Source: Chitinivibrionales bacterium (GTDB taxonomy: Bacteria > Fibrobacterota > Chitinivibrionia > Chitinivibrionales > JANQEN01). Taken from it: a stretch of DNA of 7,415 nucleotides. The DNA lies in the NCBI GenBank assembly GCA_030593665.1, contig JAUVGS010000096.1, positions 1 through 7,415 on the forward strand, given 5' to 3'. The position numbers and the translations under genes are program-made. Below the pieces are notes generated by a model. It was not told the DNA's origin. It saw nothing but the letters and a program-made list of their open reading frames with translations, and made no database searches. Below are positions 5,041 through 7,415 of this stretch, one piece after another (position 1 is the stretch's first letter; each line of letters begins with the position of its first letter).

Positions 5041-6508
5041 TACCGGCGATGATCTGTTAACCGCTGCGTTACGCATGACCGCATCCATGGCTGTTGAAGA
5101 AAAGATATTATTGCTTCTCCGCGAGGGGTTGTCGCTTTGTGTCAAGGTGTTGAGTTGTGACCGTGGATTAATACTGTCGGAATCGCCGGATGGTACCCGT
5201 GAAATTATTGGGCAGCAGGGGAGTGAGGACAGTAGGGTACCCTACAGCACGACAGCTTTGCAGCTTGTCAACGAAAAGGAGGAGCCGCTCCTTATATCCG
5301 ATACCATTGAGGATGAAACGTTAGGGACGCAGGAGTCAATAAACCGGCTTGACATCCGCTCCGTACTCTGTGCACGACTGGATACCATGAAGTATGCTTT
5401 TGGCGATAAAAGAGTATACCTCTATCTTGACAGTCAGACAAACCGCCGTCCCTTTGCAATGGGTGACCTTGAGAAGTTTCGCCTGCTCTCGTTGCTTATG
5501 GCAAACCTCGTAAAAAAATCGGAGCTGCTTGAAGAACAGGGAGCGCAGATTGAGGAGCTGAAAAACCGGGTGCAGGAAAAACAGTTTGAGGATTTGATAT
5601 TCGGCAGCGAGTCTTTCGAAAAATGCCTCACCCTTGTCAAACAGGGGGCCGCCACTGAAGTGCCGATCCTTTTGTGTGGCGAAACAGGTACGGGCAAGGA
5701 AGCGCTGGCAAGAATCGTACACAAATTAAGTTCCAGGCAGGGAGAACCTTTTTTAGCGGTTAATTGCGGTGCCATACCCTCCAATCTCATCGCAAGTGAG
5801 CTGTTCGGCCATGAAAAAGGGGCCTTTACCGGAGCGGTCGGAATGAAAAAGGGATTTTTTGAGGAAGCCTCGGGCGGCACACTGTTTCTCGATGAAGTCG
5901 GGGAACTGCCTACAGAGATACAGACTCACTTTCTTCGCGCACTGCAGGAGGGAGAAATCACTCGGGTCGGCTCATCAAAGCCGATACAGGTAAATGTACG
6001 TATTGTCTCTGCGACTAATATTGACCTTGAAAAGGCTGTGGAAAGAGGCACCTTCCGTAAGGATATTTTTTACCGGCTGAGTGTATTCCCTGTTGATGTC
6101 CCGCCAATCAGGAAACGCGGCAAAGATTCATTACTTCTGGCAAACTATTTTCTTAAAATGTATAGCGAAACCTATGGTACCCAGAAACTAAAATTCAGCA
6201 GTGACTGTGAAAAAGCTATACTCGCCTATAACTGGCCGGGTAATGTTCGTGAGATTCAGAATTATATCCAGCGGGCAGTGATAACTGCGCAGGCTACCAC
6301 CATCACCCGTGAGGATATTGGATTGCAGGCACAGAAAGGCTCTGAATTTTCTACCCTCCGTGACGCCCGTGAAGCTCTTGATCGGGAGATGATACAAAAT
6401 GCCCTTTCCCGCTCACCGAATAATCTTACCAATGCCGCGAAGATTCTTGGGATTGACCGGAAGAGCCTGAGAATACTTCTTGAGAAGTATAAAATAGATA
6501 AAGAATAA
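5015..6508 (+). CDS. Sigma-54-dependent transcriptional activator (GAF / AAA+ / Fis-type HTH)
   Basis: This is a 497-residue enhancer-binding protein. Residues about 13-165 look like a GAF sensor domain with no receiver domain, followed by a coiled-coil linker (about 169-193). The AAA+ domain has Walker A GETGTGKE (222-229), the sigma-54 contact loop GAFTGA (269-274), Walker B LFLDE (290-294), arginine-finger region FRKDIFYRL (347-355) and WPGNVRE (407-413). A Fis-type helix-turn-helix ends the protein (about 468-493, including NAAKILGIDRKSL). It should use ATP to remodel RNA polymerase-sigma-54 at distant promoters. Lacking a receiver, it is probably controlled by a GAF ligand or by the coupled kinase, as reported for some kinase-activator pairs in other bacteria. 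The start ATG 5015 was chosen for its ribosome site; the frame extends up to TTG 4988. The first 26 nt overlap the kinase gene in another frame. Confidence 0.95.
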   Translation: MVVPTRKNDTGDDLLTAALRMTASMAVEEKILLLLREGLSLCVKVLSCDRGLILSESPDGTREIIGQQGSEDSRVPYSTTALQLVNEKEEPLLISDTIEDETLGTQESINRLDIRSVLCARLDTMKYAFGDKRVYLYLDSQTNRRPFAMGDLEKFRLLSLLMANLVKKSELLEEQGAQIEELKNRVQEKQFEDLIFGSESFEKCLTLVKQGAATEVPILLCGETGTGKEALARIVHKLSSRQGEPFLAVNCGAIPSNLIASELFGHEKGAFTGAVGMKKGFFEEASGGTLFLDEVGELPTEIQTHFLRALQEGEITRVGSSKPIQVNVRIVSATNIDLEKAVERGTFRKDIFYRLSVFPVDVPPIRKRGKDSLLLANYFLKMYSETYGTQKLKFSSDCEKAILAYNWPGNVREIQNYIQRAVITAQATTITREDIGLQAQKGSEFSTLRDAREALDREMIQNALSRSPNNLTNAAKILGIDRKSLRILLEKYKIDKE

Positions 6509-6610
6509 TTTATTCCAATCTCTTACTATCCCTACGGGACAAAAGACACACATCAAATTTCTCAATTGCCTTTTTATATAGTCATCTATTTTGTGTACTC
6601 TCAGCACAAT
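6509..6610. other. Short gap between convergent genes
   Basis: These 102 AT-rich bases separate the stop of the sigma-54 activator from the stop of the GH16 gene. Two small hairpins are possible (TCCC/GGGA at 6529-6539; TTGTG/CACAA at 6591-6609), but neither is followed by a T run, so I do not call a terminator. Confidence 0.5.
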
Positions 6611-7415
6611 TTAATTTATTAAAGGTACAATCATAGTTTTGTTATCATAATCGGTCAGGATTCTGAAATAGTAAGCACCCGTAGAAAGTAATTTCTTTAA
6701 ATGAAAAGTGGTTATAAGATATATACCTTTCTCTCTAAACTTTGATTCTAATTTTCTCACCAAAACACCTTTACAATTATATAACCCCGCTTCAACATGG
6801 CTACTATATGGAATCGCATACGATAGTAAAGGAATGCCAAAGCCATCCTTTTGTTTTACCTTCACCGAAAACTTGAATTTTGATTGAGGAATTGATTTTA
6901 CTATGGGAGTATCATCTCTATATACTCGAACATAATCAACATACATACGAACCGGAAAAATCGTGGTATCAATTTCTCCACCCCAGTCACCACCAATCGC
7001 GATATTCATAAGCAGATGAAAACGTTTATCATAGGGCCAGGTTTTGTAATCATTGAGCCCGTCATTAGGAAACGCGTACACGAAGGTACTGTCAACGAAA
7101 AATCGTATTGAATCGGCCAGCCATTCCATTATATACACGTGGAACGTATCGTAGATATCATTGAGTGTTATATAACTGCCGTCACCCCAGTTGTCCTGAT
7201 TACTCTCGTTCCACACGGTACAGTAAATTCTGTCCGGTTCAGCACCGATATTTTCCATGATGTCAAGCTCCCCGCTTTTGGGCCATTCGCCATATTCATT
7301 GTCGGTTGGCAACATCCAGATAGCCGGCCAGGTACCCTTCCCACCCGGAAGTTTCGCTCTCACCTCAATCCGTGCATAGGTCCAGTCACCCTTGGTTACT
7401 GTGCGCATTCGCGCT
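6611..7415 (-). CDS. GH16 endo-beta-glucanase (laminarinase type) with C-terminal sorting-like domain; 5' end cut by window edge
   Basis: The frame runs from the window edge to TAA at 6611. The first in-frame ATG (7408) is almost certainly internal: the preceding codons give ARMRT, which continues the usual family motif before YARIEVRAKLPGGKG, so the signal peptide and N-terminal half lie outside. Counting from that ATG, the GH16 signature GELDIMEN puts the nucleophile at E47, the helper at D49 and the acid/base at E52. HLLMNIAIGGDWGG (131-144) and FPVRMYVDYVRVY (151-163) close the beta-sandwich. The enzyme should cut beta-1,3 or mixed-linkage glucans outside the cell. After a linker, residues about 178-265 form a small beta domain ending in GAYYFRILTDYDNKTMIVPL, which resembles type A C-terminal domains of type IX secretion substrates. 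The gene converges with the signalling cassette. Confidence 0.92.
   Translation of the reverse strand, partial: ARMRTVTKGDWTYARIEVRAKLPGGKGTWPAIWMLPTDNEYGEWPKSGELDIMENIGAEPDRIYCTVWNESNQDNWGDGSYITLNDIYDTFHVYIMEWLADSIRFFVDSTFVYAFPNDGLNDYKTWPYDKRFHLLMNIAIGGDWGGEIDTTIFPVRMYVDYVRVYRDDTPIVKSIPQSKFKFSVKVKQKDGFGIPLLSYAIPYSSHVEAGLYNCKGVLVRKLESKFREKGIYLITTFHLKKLLSTGAYYFRILTDYDNKTMIVPLIN

Noticed and set aside
5336..5880. Long minus-strand frames under the sigma-54 activator (128 and 148 codons)
   Set aside because: They lie opposite conserved GAF/AAA+ coding sequence and have compositions typical of antisense frames.
6524..6610. Hairpins after the sigma-54 activator and after the GH16 gene as terminators
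   Set aside because: The stems are only 4-5 bp and no T run follows in the proper direction.
1..7415. CRISPR array, tRNA/rRNA gene, insertion sequence or phage feature
   Set aside because: No regularly spaced repeats, transposase, integrase, terminal inverted repeats or RNA-gene signatures were seen on either strand.

Overview
The window (7415 bp, moderate to low GC) looks like chromosomal DNA from a Gram-negative bacterium of the FCB group. Fibrobacterota or a relative (a Chitinivibrionia-type lineage) is my best guess. The evidence is a secreted GH16 beta-glucanase ending in a type-IX-secretion-like sorting domain, a lipoprotein with a lipobox, a polyamine gene pair (pyruvoyl arginine decarboxylase plus a deoxyhypusine synthase-like protein), and a Ser/Thr kinase linked to a sigma-54 activator. 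The lineage is inference; no rRNA or marker gene is present.

Left part (1-1565, minus strand). A deoxyhypusine synthase-like gene, cut by the left edge, lies 41 nt downstream of a complete pyruvoyl-dependent arginine decarboxylase gene. They probably form one leftward transcription unit: the decarboxylase makes agmatine from arginine, and the second enzyme probably modifies a polyamine. An AT-rich 248-bp gap (1566-1813) follows. It holds a good Rho-independent terminator for the next minus-strand gene, a second terminator-like hairpin pointing the other way, and a 14-bp direct repeat.

Middle (1814-2917). A minus-strand gene encodes a putative lipoprotein of unknown function with a calcium-loop-like motif and a very basic tail. 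It is divergent from the next unit. The 360-bp divergent gap (2558-2917) contains two compact inverted repeats and a consensus -10 box, and no convincing gene.

Right-centre (2918-6508, plus strand). Three overlapping, probably translationally coupled genes form a signalling cassette. They are a membrane-anchored TPR protein, a transmembrane Ser/Thr kinase with an extracytoplasmic PEGA-like domain, and a GAF/AAA+/Fis-type sigma-54 enhancer-binding protein. The simplest model is that an envelope signal is sensed by the TPR and PEGA parts, passed by the kinase, and ends in sigma-54-dependent transcription. The targets cannot be seen in the window. This cassette is the most interesting system here.

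Right end (6611-7415, minus strand). The C-terminal part of a GH16 endo-beta-glucanase (laminarinase type) with a C-terminal sorting-like domain converges on the cassette. Its start lies beyond the right edge.
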